A stretch of DNA of 64,000 nucleotides from Leptasterias polaris (Eukaryota; Echinodermata; Asteroidea; Forcipulatida; Asteriidae), in contig JAZGTN010000071.1 in NCBI GenBank assembly GCA_037783415.1, positions 3,975,501 to 4,039,500 of the forward strand, written 5' to 3'. Below are positions 11,763 through 25,400 of this stretch, one piece after another. The notes beneath the pieces were generated by a model. The model saw only the letters and a program-made list of their open reading frames with translations, was not told the DNA's origin and ran no database searches. Position 1 is the first letter of the stretch. Every line of letters begins with the position of its first letter. The position numbers and the translations under genes were made by a program.

Positions 11763-13499
11763 AAAAGTCAATGTGACGATTTCACAAAGAGTTAAAAGAT
11801 AGATCTTAACTGTGAATCAATCCTACTATTGCTAACAAAAGTGTGATGTCACAATACAAATCACTAGCAATATTATTGACTTAGATGAATCCGATGGTGC
11901 TTTGTGAAACCAAGCCCAATTCGGCTTTGGCTTCGGCTTCGGCTTCGGCTTCGGCTCCTGCTTTGCCAAGTTGTGCTTTCGGTATACGGGGCTTAATTCA
12001 AACAAGTGGACTGATCACAAGCCGGTGTGGCAGGAGATTCTGTCCCTCGGAGATTCTGTGTGTCCCCCCCCCCCCCCCCCCCATACGGCTAACTATTTAC
12101 AAACTTCTGATTGCGCCCTCTTTTGAATCAACCACCTTCAGCCCATGTTAATTTCCCATGGGGGACTGATACTCCGGGGGGTGGGGGACAGATTTCCCTA
12201 TGACACCGGAACCCAAAAGCCCAATTTCGAAAAGGGCCAATGACTTCGAATCCTGAATATTTTACTGAGTCGATATTTTGCTTGAATTTGAGTTCAGACA
12301 TCAGTCAAGTGAAGAGATACCATCCACATTCCAGCCTGTAAAAAATGTAAAGTTATCACTCACATTATGTAAATAATATGTAAATAGATGTACAAACTTT
12401 TAAAATAATCATGGAAGTAAAACTGTTTTATTGTTTAGGTCATCCACGTATTACTTTTAACTATAACAACCTCAAGCTCTTATCAGAAAGAGCAAAAAGT
12501 GAGGTTATACGAAGTGTAATTTCTTTGGGTGCAAACTTTTTTACAGTTGTGCATAATATTTTCAATATTGAGATTACGGATTTACACATAACTTATGGTA
12601 ATAAAAGATGTCCATGGTGGAAAAACTTCCCTTAAACATTTTTTCCATATTAAATGCTATTAGTTTTTGAGAATGTGGTTAATCAATATAGTTTAAGCTA
12701 GATCTCGCGAGTCTTCCATCAGTCCTTGTTCGAAAACAGTGAAACAGTGATGCGGTTTTCATCAGAGTATTTTCCGTGACTCCATTGACAGTTTGAGATT
12801 AAACTTTCGCTTGTTTGTTATTTCTATGATGTTGGGTCGGTCCCGCAAAGTGCGGATGTACTGCAGCTTTGATTTAGCCTATACTAACGATGGCCGCAAG
12901 TTTTACATCTATTAACTGGGAATAGGAAAGTGATTAGTAAAACGGGGAGTCATATTGTGCTCTTGAAAATCAGTCCTTGTTTGAAAGCTGTCTGAACCTG
13001 ATGAGTATTCATGATAAAATTAAACTACACAGAGCATTCTTTTACTGGATGATGTTTTTTACCCGAGAATGTAAGCGATTTTTTATATACTTTTACAACT
13101 ACTTGGAAAATTATTTATGTTTAACGCCCTTCTGAGACGTAATAATAATACTCTTTATCTTTGTTTGTGAACCTATTTTAATTAGTTTTAAAAATGAGAC
13201 AAGTTGGTACATTGTGGCATGGTACAAGTTTTGGTTTTCAATCACTTTTATTTCGATGTTTATTTGATCCATTATAGATATGACATTAATAAAAAAAAAC
13301 TGGTGACATTGCTAATAAGTGCTCTGAAATAAGTTTTGTATCTCTTTGTGTTGTTAGAAATTAAACCATATTGAATGGAAAGATGCCTGTCACGTAAAAT
13401 CAATAAATAAGCACAATCTAAGCAGTGAACCGATGATGATTCAGTGAGATGATTTTTCTTGATAGATGTGAAATCCTAAACGATGGTACGAGCAACTTC

Positions 13500-13650
13500 C
13501 AGGGCCCAATTTCATAGAGCTGCTAAAGCAGAAAATATTACTTAAACATTTTCTGCTAAGCAGAAAAGAGCAGGATACCGGACAAAAATTGTACTTGTGA
13601 CATGGTAGTTTGGCTGGTAACCTTATTCTGGTAAGCATAGTTGTCAGAAT
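13500..13650. repeat. Dispersed MITE-like repeat
   Basis: Shares 'catggtagtttggctggtaacc' style sequence and 'taagca' ends with copies around 23620-23770 and 26190-26260. The centre is palindromic ('ttctgctaagcagaa' near 13550). Confidence 0.5.
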
Positions 13651-14868
13651 TGAGCCCGATTCCGGGTCCCATGGGGCCCGGGGCCATTGTCAGGCTGACC
13701 CGGATCAAAGGGTAAACAAAATATATATATGGATTTGGCTGCGTAATTAATTTTGACTGTTTTCTGACACATATTCCGGATAATATTGATCTAGACATGT
13801 CAGGTCCCAGTCAGGGGACCCAGATTACGGGTCTATTCTGACCCGGATGTAATTAAAGTGTTGCGTTTTTCCTGGCAACCCGAACCGGGAAGGAAGGGTG
13901 TTTCCCATCCTCCGCCATGCCGCCCGTCGGCTTCAAAACGCCCCCCGTTTGTGTCTAAAGCACAGTACGCACGCCTTCTGCTGAGTAAAGGGGGAGGGGG
14001 GGGGGGGGGGGGCTCAGACCCTATATAAGCCCTAATAACGTTCGTAACGCAAAACTCACAATGACAAAATCACTATTTTCTGAGTCTCTCAATTATAACA
14101 TCATAGGATTAAAGGAGACAAAAACCGAGTCGTTTACCATCAAGGTCATCAGGGCTGGGAGATACCCACATGGGTTGCCACTCAATTAGCAAGCTGGGTG
14201 TACGGTCTATACTATTATCTACGGCTGGTATAAATCCATGCATGCTCACTAGGGGATGGGCCACGGTCTCGAAAGGAAGGAGGAGGAGGGGAGTCTGAGG
14301 AAGACGGGGAGTCCTGATGTAGGCAGACGCTGCCTGGCTCTGCAAGAAGCAGTAAAGTTTGTATGTTTTATTTATATTTATTTACTTATGTATTTTTATG
14401 CAAATTCACGAAGAATTGGCTTAAAGACACTCTTAGCATGGAGGAAGGAATAGACCTCCATGCTCTTATAAGGGCATGGAGGAACCTCCATGGTAAGGGC
14501 TATAAGAAGAAAACATATGAAAATAAAAAAACTCTGTGAGCTGAAAGTAGAATGCTATAGGCCAAGGCCCTCATATATCTTCTTCAATCTATACCAAACA
14601 TTTGCAAATAGATGTTATTTTTAGCAACATCTTAAAGCACTTTTTAACTTTTTAAGAATGACTATTTTACTATAGACACTATTTTGTATTACACAGTCTT
14701 TCACTTGGCTTTGCGAACCGCGCAATTTTGATCCATGAACAGAGTCCCTCTATCCAGTGTTCCAATCATGCATGCATCCTGCACACACTCTTCCTTGTCC
14801 TATCCTACCTTACTATCGTTGCAAATAACGGAAGGTATAAGTAATTGTAATTACGCCCTCATCGTCGA

Positions 14869-14869
<1 letters not shown>

Positions 14870-14943
<74 letters not shown>
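14870..14943 (+). tRNA. tRNA-Asn (anticodon GTT)
   Basis: A 74-nt cloverleaf. The acceptor stem GTCTCCG pairs with CGGGGAC (one G-T). The D stem is GCGC/GCGC, and the anticodon stem TTCGG/CCGAA closes the loop CTGTTAA, giving anticodon GTT (Asn). The T stem GGTGG/CCACC closes the loop TTCAAGC. The A box (TGGCGCAATCGG) and B box (GGTTCAAGCCC) are intact, and a T-run Pol III terminator follows at about 14949-14955. No intron and no encoded CCA, as usual for eukaryotes. Looks fully functional. Confidence 0.97.
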
Positions 14944-14944
<1 letters not shown>

Positions 14945-14948
14945 CTTC

Positions 14949-14955
14949 ATTTTTT
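14949..14955 (+). terminator. Pol III T-run terminator of tRNA-Asn
   Basis: Run of seven T residues starting six bases after the mature 3' end of the tRNA, the usual RNA polymerase III stop. Confidence 0.8.
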
Positions 14956-15293
14956 TCGTTTTGTTTTAATCATTCGTGTAGGATTCTTTTAAAAAGTTAG
15001 CTTATATCTTTATTTGCACTTTTTGTAACTGTCAATTTTGTTCTTTCCTGTTTTGATTTCTTGGTAATTTTGTTGAAATTTGCATAGGCCTAGGCCCTAG
15101 GCCTGAACAGCTGATTGTAAAAAGTTTGTTTTTCTTAAGTTAAGATCGATCATAAACTATGACAACTGTTATCATGAAAGAAGGAATTGTACTTTATAAT
15201 TACCATCAGAACAGAACCTATAATGAGGACCTAATTAATTGTCACATGAATTGTGATGCCGCCAATTCCATGACCACCTACTTTTTCTAAACA

Positions 15294-15331
15294 CAATTTT
15301 CAGTTGGAACAGAAGTTCCAACTGAAAATTG
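15294..15331. repeat. Perfect 17-bp hairpin
   Basis: Arms 'caattttcagttggaac' (15294-15310) and its exact reverse complement (15315-15331) are separated by the loop AGAA. Shorter than a typical miRNA precursor; role unknown. Confidence 0.85.
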
Positions 15332-15435
15332 CAAAAATGTACAATACAATGTTTCTTTCTCCCTGCAGATTGCCAGTAAATAATTGTTTCATGTGACTCT
15401 TGGCCCTTATTCAACCATCTATAATTGCAATCGAT

Positions 15436-16255
15436 CATTATTATTATTATTATTTTATTTGCCATAACAGTACAAAACAAAATACAAGACAATATACCCC
15501 GAGATGGGCAAGGGACAACAAAAGCAAATACATACTATGATCCGTAGATCTGTTGCCCCACATCTGGGGTACACAATGAAATAAATATAGATTTAAACAT
15601 AGTATAGTACACGCAATAATAAAAGCAGATAATTATACAAAACCAATAATAAATAAATAATAAATAACTAATTTATAAAACGAAAATAAATGAGTAAAAT
15701 AACAGTAAAAGTAAAGATAAACAAATAAAGAAGTATGTATATAAATAAATAAATAAATAAACTTGTTAATAAATAAAAACGATTTAAATAAAAACAATTT
15801 AAAATATTGCACAAGTGATCAATGGGCTATATATAGCAGGCTATTAAAAGGGTGGACTAAACCCCAAACAAGTCCCAACACAAGAGCCACACTCCCCTCC
15901 CCGGAGAATTATACATGTATAAATAAATAGAAATGAGAACAAATAAAATAGTACAAAATTTACAAGTAAGAAAGAGTAACACAAAAATACGGACAGAAAG
16001 CCCTGCCCACACTGAAGAAAAATAATAAAAACTATTCAAGTTGATTTCATGAGATTGGCAGACAGAATATCTAAGTGATTTGAGGAAGCTGTGGAAGGGC
16101 AATAGCAGTAGGGAATTACGAATGTTTTCTGGTAAACTAGACCAAAGTCTGGGGAAAAGATGAGGAGCAGACAAATGCAAAGCATCGGTTCTAGCATACA
16201 GGTGTTTGAAGGTGAGAACGTCAGGTTGACAGAAATGATGCCAGCCACATCACAA
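15436..16255 (-). mobile_element. LINE 3'-end fragment (CR1/L2-like)
   Basis: On the minus strand the segment 15970-16180 translates to a CR1/L2-type reverse transcriptase C-terminus ('APHLFPRLWSSLPENIR', then 'FHSFLKSLR'). An A-rich 3' UTR follows, ending in an ATT-type microsatellite at about 15436-15462. Upstream coding is degraded, with related peptide in another frame to about 16248, so the copy is 5'-truncated and dead. Confidence 0.65.
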
Positions 16256-16281
16256 TGAATAAGGTTAAACTTACACTTAAT

Positions 16282-17624
16282 TACGAAAGCCCATTAGCGC
16301 CACGAAAAAATAAAAATCAAATCCGTTATTACGGATTCGAATCCGTTATTACGGATTCGCAATCCGTTATAACGGATTCTCAATCCGTTATTACGGATTC
16401 GCAATCCGTTATTACGGATTAGCAATCCGTTATTACGGATTAGCAATCCGTTATTACGGATTCGCAATCCGTTATTACGGATTAGCAATCCGTTATTACG
16501 GATTCGCAATCCGTTATTACGGATTCACTCGAGGATCCCTTGATGGCGCTATTTGCGTTGGACAGTAATGGTTTATCCTGCCTAACTTTTATTAGGCCCA
16601 AAGGACGTACGTGATTTCAATAATCATGTTTTATTATTAATTTTTTTTAAAGTAACTGCAAATCACCGCAACCATTGTACACTTAATAATGAACCACTAC
16701 AGCAAGATATTGAACTAAGTTGAAGTGCATGTTTACAAATACACAGTCCTAACCTTTGACATTTTAATAACTTTGTGTCTTTACGGAAAAAAACACGTGG
16801 TTTAAGAAAGGCCGGACCTATGCCACTATCCTATCAAAAGCGTTTGTTATGAATTGAATTGAAATGAATATGGTTGGAAAGATGTTATAAAAGTAGAATA
16901 TAATGATCCACACAAATAATTGTGTGGTTTTTCTTATATTTCGTGAACTAACACGGTCCGCCATTTTGTGGAGTCACATTTTTGACTCAAAATGGCAGAC
17001 GGTGTTAGTTCACAAGGTAAATGAAAAACCACACAATTTCGAGGCATTTTTGTGTGGATTATTATATTCTACTTTTTAAACATCTTTCGACCATATTAAT
17101 TTCAATTAATTTCATAACAAACGCTTTTGATAGAATAGTGGGATAGGTCCGGCCTTTCTTGAACACGTGGTTTTTCCGTAAAGACACAAAGTTATTAAAA
17201 CTTTTTCAACGGTTTGGACTGTGTATTTGTAAATTTGCACTTTAACTAATTAGTTCAATATTTTGCTGTAGTGGTTCAATAACTCGATTTGCAGTTACTG
17301 TAAAACAAATAATAGATTGATTATTGAAATCACGTACGTCCTTTAATTGGGCCTAATAAAAGTTAGGCAGTAAAAACCATTACTGTCCAACGCAAATAGC
17401 GCCATCGAGGGATCCTCGAGTGAATCCGTAATAACGGATTGCGAATCCGTAATAACGGATTGCTAATCCGTAATAACGGATTGCTAATCCGTAATAACGG
17501 ATTGCGAATCCGTAATAACGGATTGCGAATCCGTAATAACGGATTGCGAATCCGTTATAACGGATTCGAATCCGTAATAACGGATTTGATTTTTATTTTT
17601 TCGTGGCGCTAATGGGCTTTCGTA
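16282..17624. mobile_element. 1.34-kb foldback element with palindromic subrepeats
   Basis: Almost the whole element is one inverted repeat. The left terminus 'tacgaaagcccattagcgcc' mirrors the right terminus 'ggcgctaatgggctttcgta'. Next inward are arrays of ~21-bp units 'aatccgttattacggatt' plus a short linker: ten units on the left (16319-16525) and eight on the right (17422-17586). Then come unique arm segments ('actcgaggatcc', 'aggacgtacgtgatttcaa') repeated in reverse at 17320-17420, and a centre near 16975-16985 ('gagtcacatttttgactc'). It is flanked by the direct repeat cttaat (16276-16281 and 17625-17630), a 6-7 bp target duplication. No ORF. The architecture resembles sea-urchin TU and Drosophila FB foldback elements. 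Confidence 0.9.
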
Positions 17625-17630
17625 CTTAAT

Positions 17631-18512
17631 GATAAAATACAAAACAGAAAAATTACGACGAATTGACAGAGACGACCAATTAAGGGACTTAAGTCTATCG
17701 ATCATCATAATCAATTATTGAGACAGTTCAGGTGGTTGTGCCTACAACATTTCAATAATGTTTTGCCAGCAGGAAAGGGAAGTTTAAATATTTGTATACA
17801 CAGTTATTTAGCCCCTCCTTTTTCTTTACTACGTAAAGCCATGATGGTGGTGGTGGTCGACTCGGGGGGGGGGGGGGGGGGGGGGTGTCGTAAAGGAAAA
17901 CCGCTCGGCCCAGCGGCCGCGGAAATTCTCGGGCCGGATTACCGTAGAGGGCGTTGTTATCATAAAACTGTCACTTTTCAGCAACAGGTTATTGGTGACT
18001 CCCTCCCAAAGTTGGTCTCTTTTGGGAATTTTTTCATGATGAATAATATGGATTGAAAATATCACACAACTATTTGGAGATAACATGGAGTTCAGAGAGG
18101 TGTTTGTGGTAAGTATTTGTACGTGAATGTGGTCAAAAATAGAGAGAAGTAGAAGGGATATAATTGCGTAGTGGTGGTGGTAAAACACGTTGACTTGAGT
18201 TTTTAGTAAACTTCCGTCTGGGCAATGAAGCGTACACAACTGCACAATACTGAATAAGCATGATTCATGAACATCAATGAATCATAAAATCCCTTACACG
18301 TACCTTCACATTTTGGTGTATGTATTGTAAGTTGACATGAAATGGAGTTTTTTCGCCAACATTTTGCGAAGTTTTTTTCAATTTAAACTTTCAAACTACA
18401 ACAAGCCAATTTAATGAACAAAATGTGAATGCATCACTAAATTTCTTAAAATAGACACTCATAATTGTGTGCACAAAGCACAGCAGTCTTCAACATTTTA
18501 CTTGTTTATTAC

Positions 18513-18544
<32 letters not shown>

Positions 18545-18621
18545 CCCTGGAAAAGTCAAGTTTATAAAATAACTAATAATTACAGGTACAGGTAAAAGCA
18601 AAAGCCAAGAGTCTCGATCCA
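17631..18621. other. Intergenic, no supported gene
   Basis: Short G-run at about 17863-17885 and C-run at about 18515-18543. No domain-bearing frame or RNA gene seen. Confidence 0.5.
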
Positions 18622-18993
18622 TTTAAAGGCCCTGTACACTATTGCTTATTGGTAAGATCGAAAAACACAAATGTTTACAGATTCACACATAACTTACATG
18701 ATTTAAAGTAAGTAATGATAGAAAGGGTTCCTTAAAATATTTCTGCCTAAAATGCTATCGTTTCTGAGAAATGAGTAAAACAATAGTTTTTATCTTGCGC
18801 GATAATAAACTTGATGTTTGAAAAACAGAAAACACATAAGGTCTCTTTTCACTATTTTCTCGTGACCTCGATGACCAATTGAGCTCAAATTTTCACAGGT
18901 TTGTTATTTCATGCATGTGGTTGATTACACAAAACATGAACACTGTCTGTGATTATTTTGTCAGCTCTGCCAATCCTGTATAATACCTTTAAA
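18622..18993. mobile_element. MITE with TTTAAAGG termini
   Basis: Begins 'tttaaaggccctgtacac' and ends 'aataccttta aa', giving short terminal inverted repeats. The right half (about 18860-18980, 'ctattttctcgtgac', 'gttgattacacaaaacat') recurs at 46187-46335. The left half recurs in reverse at about 49150-49320. No coding capacity, so a non-autonomous DNA transposon family is the likely reading. Confidence 0.65.
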
Positions 18994-19458
18994 CAGATAT
19001 AAAATCATAACATTTGCTTCTCGACACACACATTTATCTGCATACATTTGCCGTTACTCTAGTAGTAGAGGAGTAGTGTTTACTTTGTGAATTATCTTTG
19101 AGATACATCTGTGATAATTATTAACTCCATCTGCACCGACCTTTGGAACACTTAAGTGTTCATAATAAAATTCTGCATACTATGTGTGTACATTGACAGT
19201 ACAAAATCTCTCCGTCACATCATGATGACCTGACTCATTTGAAAAATATGATGTACACATAAATGTATATATATTTTTATACCCAGTTGTATTTGTTTAC
19301 TGGCTGGATGCATTTATAACGAGTTTCACTCATGGTTGATGATCATCATGTTTTGACGAACACATACTCAGTGTCTGCTTTCTGTGTCCCGTGGTAATGC
19401 AAAGCCAGTCAAGGACGTCCTTTTCAACTAAGTTTCTAAATCAAAACTCTAATAAGCA

Positions 19459-22400
19459 ATGGAAAACTTTGTCAACTATTTCAGCGTAAGTAGTGAATCT
19501 ATTAACTATCTACACTTCCAGCTCCTCTTTATTTTATAATTTTTAGTTAATCGCAAAAAATTACTTGGAAGCTTTTGATATCATTATTAATTATTGTTTG
19601 GGTTGAACAAAGAAAAATTGACTAGAGTGGGAGTTGAATGTGCGACCTCCTCACCTGATTAATGCGCCGCGCTCTACCAACTGGGCTATCTTGTACCCTA
19701 ATGTTGGCAGTCTCCCAATTTTGTCAATAATTTTGTTCGGGGGTGCCAGTCAGAATCCACAGACAATTTGTCTTTATTCAACCCAATTTCTTTTTAATTT
19801 ACCCCTGAGTCAGCTAGTTTCCCTGGTGGTTTTTTACTTCACATTATTAGTATAACTTTTGATATTATTTGACGCAATTTCCAACTGCAGGATAAGACAG
19901 GCTATGGAGAGCTTAAGAAGCATATGAGACAAGTGACAGAATTTACCTCCTCCACGGTCACCATCTTACAAGAAAGGTAAGATTGGTTAAGATTTGAGAA
20001 AGAACTATTCCTTACCCTGTAACAATTGCCTAAAATAAAGCCTAACCAGCCAAACCCATCCAAAATCCAGCTACATATTGTGTTTGTTTCTGGTGGCCTG
20101 AGGAATGCAATGTAGACTGATTATGCTTTACATTGGATCAGGCATACCACCATAATTAGAGTCCAACAGTTTGGATGTTGAGTTTTACTGAATGGTGTTG
20201 GACTAAGGACTATTCTATTGAACTAATCATGCTTTACATGAGATCAGGAATTCCACCATAATCAGAGTTCAACAGTTTGGGTGTTGAGTTACGGTGGTGT
20301 TGGATTTGGTTAGAGTGAGGAAAGATCTTATAAGCCAAGCCAGTGGTGCATTTTAAGTCGTTCAATGGGAGATGAGCTGATCTAGAGTTAAAGGTCTTAG
20401 ATATTTCCAAAGAATTGTCCATGTTTGTTTATTTGTACATTCAATTTCCTGTTATTATTTTTTTAAACATTTTTGTCTTCTTATTTCATGTGCACTTTTA
20501 CTGTGTTTTTAAAGCAATTTTAAGTTTTGTGTCTTCATTCTTTGTATAAGACCCCAAAATGTGGAATAAACTTCCTAGGTACAAATTAGAAACGTCAGCT
20601 CACACCTCATTCAAGACACTCCTTAAAGCTCACCTGTTCTAGCAGGCTTACTAACCATTCAACCACGCCTCAGCGCCTGAGAAAATTATTGATTTTGGTG
20701 CTTTATAAATCCCTTTTGATTGATTGATTGATTGATTGATTGGTTTGTGTATAGTGCACATTTACTGTTTTTTGTATTGTCTGTTGTTATGACTAAATTT
20801 CCTTTTATCTAATTGACTTTTTGTACAAAATGTGCGCAATTCAGCCTTTGACTGCCATGTGATATTTTTAATGTATAAACCAACAATTAATAACTGAATG
20901 CTCCACTAATCTGAGATATCTGATCTTCAACTCTTTCTCATACTTCTATACCACTTGTGACTATACTTGAATTCATTCACATAACAACCAGAAACTTATG
21001 CTTTCACTCTTGGGGCCATTGTAAGGTTATTTTATTTTGGTCTCATTCCTTTTCCATTTCAGGGCTGATATTGAATTGACTTACGCTAAGAGTTTAGCCA
21101 AGCTAAGTTCCAAGGCACAGAAATGCAACAAAGATGCCACAGGGTGAGTTGATAAGAAGTTTGCATCAACACAAGATATTCTGCCTACTTTAGTCTGATT
21201 TCCAATTTAATATATTTGATTTGCATTCAGAAAAACAGTGAAATTGTTAGTAACTAGCCTGAAAAAGTCTATAAAAATTTAAACCATTACAGATCAGCCC
21301 TTGTACTCTTTTTTAGAAGGGCCAAATACGCTTGTAATAATAATAGTGGCTTCTTATACAGTGCTCAAATCCGTCACTCAGTGACACTCATGATGCTCCA
21401 AAATTTGTTTTCAATCATAAATCAACAACAACATAATTACAGAAAGTAGCCTTTTTAAAAATAAACTAATATTGTTCTTTTATGCAAGTTACAGTCTAAT
21501 AAACACAAACTGTGTCAGAATGTTTGACGAGAAATTATACTTTTGTGTCACAGAGACACACACTGTTAATCCCATTGTATTTTGATTCCCAATAATGTTT
21601 TGGTTTTGACTTTTGTTTTCGTTTTGTAGATCTCTTATGGCAACATGGAATGTTCTGTGCCAGCATTTTAGCGAAGAGTCAGAGAATCACAAGTAAAATA
21701 TATTTTGATTATCTCAAATTTGTTTTTCTTTGCTTTGTTATGTTTTTGTTTGTTTGCATGATGTTTATGTACATGTACCACAGCGCAAGCATGGATGGGT
21801 GCTCTGGTTGTTTTTTAAATCTACCAACAGTGCATGACTAACTATAAATGTCATGTAACGTGAGTGGGAGTGGAAGCCTCAGCAGAAAGCCTGTTACAGT
21901 AACAGTAACACTAATACTAATAAAACAAGAAGTGCATGTACATGTACATGTAGTGCAGATCGACTGAACACTAATAAACCAGTTAAACACCCTTATCAGG
22001 GGGCATGTTACAAGTGTCACTATGTAGTTACAATTTAACAACGACAGTAACAGAAGGTTGTTACGTTCTTAGTAACACAGTTACATGAGTAACAGACTGT
22101 AGAGCATGACACTTGGATTGTACATATTACAGGTCTACACAGGCAGGTAAATGTTACATGACTTGGGACAATTTACTAGTGAATAATAAGTTTCAGCAGC
22201 TTTAGCATTTGACACCATAAAGGGGGACTGTCTTTATGATCATGGCTGGCGTGTGGCTGTACATGAAATCATGAACTCTCACCCAGCTACTGCACACACA
22301 CGTGCACTTACATGCTGTCTCATCACAATTTAATGATGATGACGCCCTTTGTGACGTAACAGTGCAGTAACTGGTTTCGAGTTCATAATGTACAGCCACG

Positions 22401-25400
22401 GACCTGCTATGATCATGACGACAGACCCCTTTAACAAAAGTGACTGTCATGCACTCAAACCTGATCGATCACTACAGCACAAAACCAGAAACATTTTCAA
22501 TATCTTTGTCCCCAGAGTTGCTGCAGACTCTTTGCATGAAGAGGTTTATAAAAGACTCAAGGCCTACTGTGAAACGCATGTAAAAACTCGCAAATCTGTA
22601 AGTTTAACCAATTTTGCTTCAAATCATTTTGTTTGCCAGAGCTGAATAAACCTACCTTTCTCCTCCTACTCTTGGTAAGATTTTCCAGAGGGTTGACCAA
22701 CTATTTTAAAACCATTCAACTGCACAGGCTGTTTATGCCTAAACCTACATAGTCAACCCTCCTACTGCCTGACCATTCAATCTGATCCACTGTGGTCGTG
22801 AATGATAGATAAACCATACAAGCCTGCAATATGATATCATGTGGTGAATGCATCTACACAGTACACAGTCAACCCTCCTACTGTCTGACCATTCAATAAC
22901 ACCCACTGTAGTTTTGAATGATAGATGCACTATGCCAGCCTGCACTATGATATCATGTGGTGAATGCATCTACACAGTACACGTTAGTTCTGTGGGCAGT
23001 TATGCCACCAGAAACAACCCATGGTTTTGAATGGTTGGTCATCTCACTGGAAAATGTTTATACTAAGAGTAGGAAGCTTTGCAATTCATAACAAAAAGGA
23101 ATTTTTCTCAGTTTAAGCCTGCACCTTGAAACACTTTTGAACGGTTCAGAAAATTACAATCATTGGAAAAAAACTGCTAACGTGATGGATGCAAAGTGGT
23201 GCACTTTATTTTGTTTTCTGTCATATATTATCTCTAAACTATTGAGGTTAGTATTTTAAAGAAATGAGTAACTTTGGATGAGTGTTTTTGAAAGCATGTA
23301 TTCTTTTGTTTTTTCGTTCTACAGGCTGAAGCCATCGTTGACAAATCATGTAAAGCATGGCATGACAAACGTATTGAATTACTCAAGGTACAAACGTCTT
23401 GAAGATTACAAAAATGTCTTCCTACCATCAGGCCTGGAATTACACCAAGGCCACTGAGGCCATGGCCTCTGTTGCCCCTGGTCTTGGCCTTGGTGCTTCT
23501 TCAAAGGTTTCCCATAGATTAAGTTTTTCCAATAGAAGTGCTCTTTGCAAAGTAAAAATGGCCTTGCCATCTCAAAGATGAAATTCCAGGGCTGTACCAT
23601 TACCACTGTCCAATTCATAAAGCTGTAATGCTGGAAATTGTGCCTCGCCATTTTTACGCTGAGCAAAAATAAGCTGGGAACCAGTCACAAACAACATACA
23701 TTACATGGTATTTTGGCTGGTAACCTATTTCTGTTAAGCAGGGTTTTTCAGTGCTAAGCATTGATTCTGAAAAGTTGATGCGAAACAACACAACATTCCA
23801 CTCGATAAGAGATTACAAAAGTATCCTATAAAAAAAATATTCAAATGGAAATGTTTATAAACCTCATGGTTTGGATTAAAACTATTTGAAGATTAGGGAG
23901 GATTATCTTAGGATTTATGGAGGGTTTGTTATTATCTTCTGAATTTGTTGTTGTTGTTTTTCTTCTTCAAGTCCAAGAAAGCCACCTACGCCAAGGCTAA
24001 AGAGAACGAGGGGGTTCAGGCTGTCTTAGATGACCCCTACGCTAAGGGAAAGGTGCTCTCAGATAAAGAGTTGGGCAAGGTAAGATCCAATACACCTGAC
24101 TTCTCAGTCTAGACCCAGGTCGAATGGGAGGACATTTGTGCCAATCTCCCCCTCATAAGGCCCAACATAACATATTTTTGTTTCCTGTAATCCTACTGAC
24201 CGAACAATTTTCCTGACTGACTGATCATCAGAACTATACCCCCACCTTGAAGATTTCCAATGTATTTGTATTTATTCTTGACAGCTTCATTCCAAGAGCA
24301 AGAAGTTAGATGACGCAGCGTCTAAAGCAGACACTGAATATCTACAACTCATCAAGGCGACAGAGAGGGCCCGTCATGAATTTGAAGTTGCCTTACGCCA
24401 GGCTGCAACAGCTCTAGAGAAATTAGAGACGGAGAGGATTCAGGAGCAGAAGGAAGTGTTGGAGTCTTATGTGGGTTGTTTCTCAACGATGCAGCCCAAG
24501 AAACTGAAGGTATACACACCCATCTTGATAAAGCTACATACTGTTTGTTTGTTGTTAACATTTAAAAAAAACTTGTACCCCTTCAGCCCCTACTTCCTTC
24601 CCACTCAGCCTCCCTCCCCTCCCTCCCCCCCTCAACCTCATCCACAGGAATGTGAAGAAGATTAATGTTCTCTTTTGGGCAGTCCCGTGCATTTGGTGCT
24701 CGATATGCGGCTTGGTGTACCCTCCTCCTATTGTGTCTTCAATGTGTTCAGAGAATCTCAGGAATTCTATGGAGGATTTTCCAGGGGGGTGGGGTTGTAC
24801 TTCTGTACTTCGGTGTTGGGGTATGGGAGCATTTAGGGGGATTGCCACATATGCCACATATCAAGCATCGTTTAATCCTTTTGCCTTTGTTTTTATTAAT
24901 GTATGTCTTGGTCTGAGTGATGAGAAGAAATTGCGTTTCCCTTGTGAAATCTGTTGCTTAAGTCAGAACGATCCTTTTCTTTTGTTCTTAGACTATTGAT
25001 AACATGACCCATGCAATCAAGTGTATTGTACCCGAAAATGACGTCATGGTCATTGCACAACACAAAGGGCATCAGCGTGAACATGTAGAACAAGTCTTGT
25101 ATGATCCCTATGTAAGTATACACAATATTCTTCTTCATCATAGTTTCCTTAGGAAAACAATTCCTAAATAGTGTATCCCGGCAAAGTTTCAGCAGATTCG
25201 CTGGTCTCGGTTACAAGACGCTCAAGTTCTGTAGTCACGAAAACCTAACCGCTATCTAAACCGCCATAGCTGTTCGTGGTGTGATAGTGGTTACAGGAAT
25301 GATAGCGCCATCTAGTGTCGAGTGGTTCGTGGGTGTGATAACGGATTAGCGATGAGGTTGTTGTGACTACACAACTGGAGCGTCTTGGAACCAAGACTAG

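Larger units (their letters stand above)
10951..14869. other. Intergenic / 3' region of the LRR-Ig gene
   Basis: Contains the foldback MITE at 11167-11762, a GGCTTC microsatellite (about 11924-11957), a C-run (about 12064-12082), a repeat related to 23620-23770 (about 13500-13650) and a G-run (about 13991-14012). No coding frame here has a recognisable domain. Confidence 0.5.

Noticed and set aside
14870..14943. tRNA-Asn as the head of a SINE
   Set aside because: All stems are intact, a Pol III T-run follows at once, and there is no SINE body or tail, so it is called as a genuine tRNA gene.
16294..16509. Repetitive peptide on the minus strand
   Set aside because: Translation of the 21-bp palindromic subrepeats of the foldback element.
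16319..16525. CRISPR-like regular repeats
   Set aside because: Units are contiguous with 2-4 base linkers, not unique spacers, and the DNA is eukaryotic.
24652..24999. Open frames in nostrin intron 8
   Set aside because: They span the intron between well-supported exons ending at 24509 and starting at 24992 and have no domain similarity.
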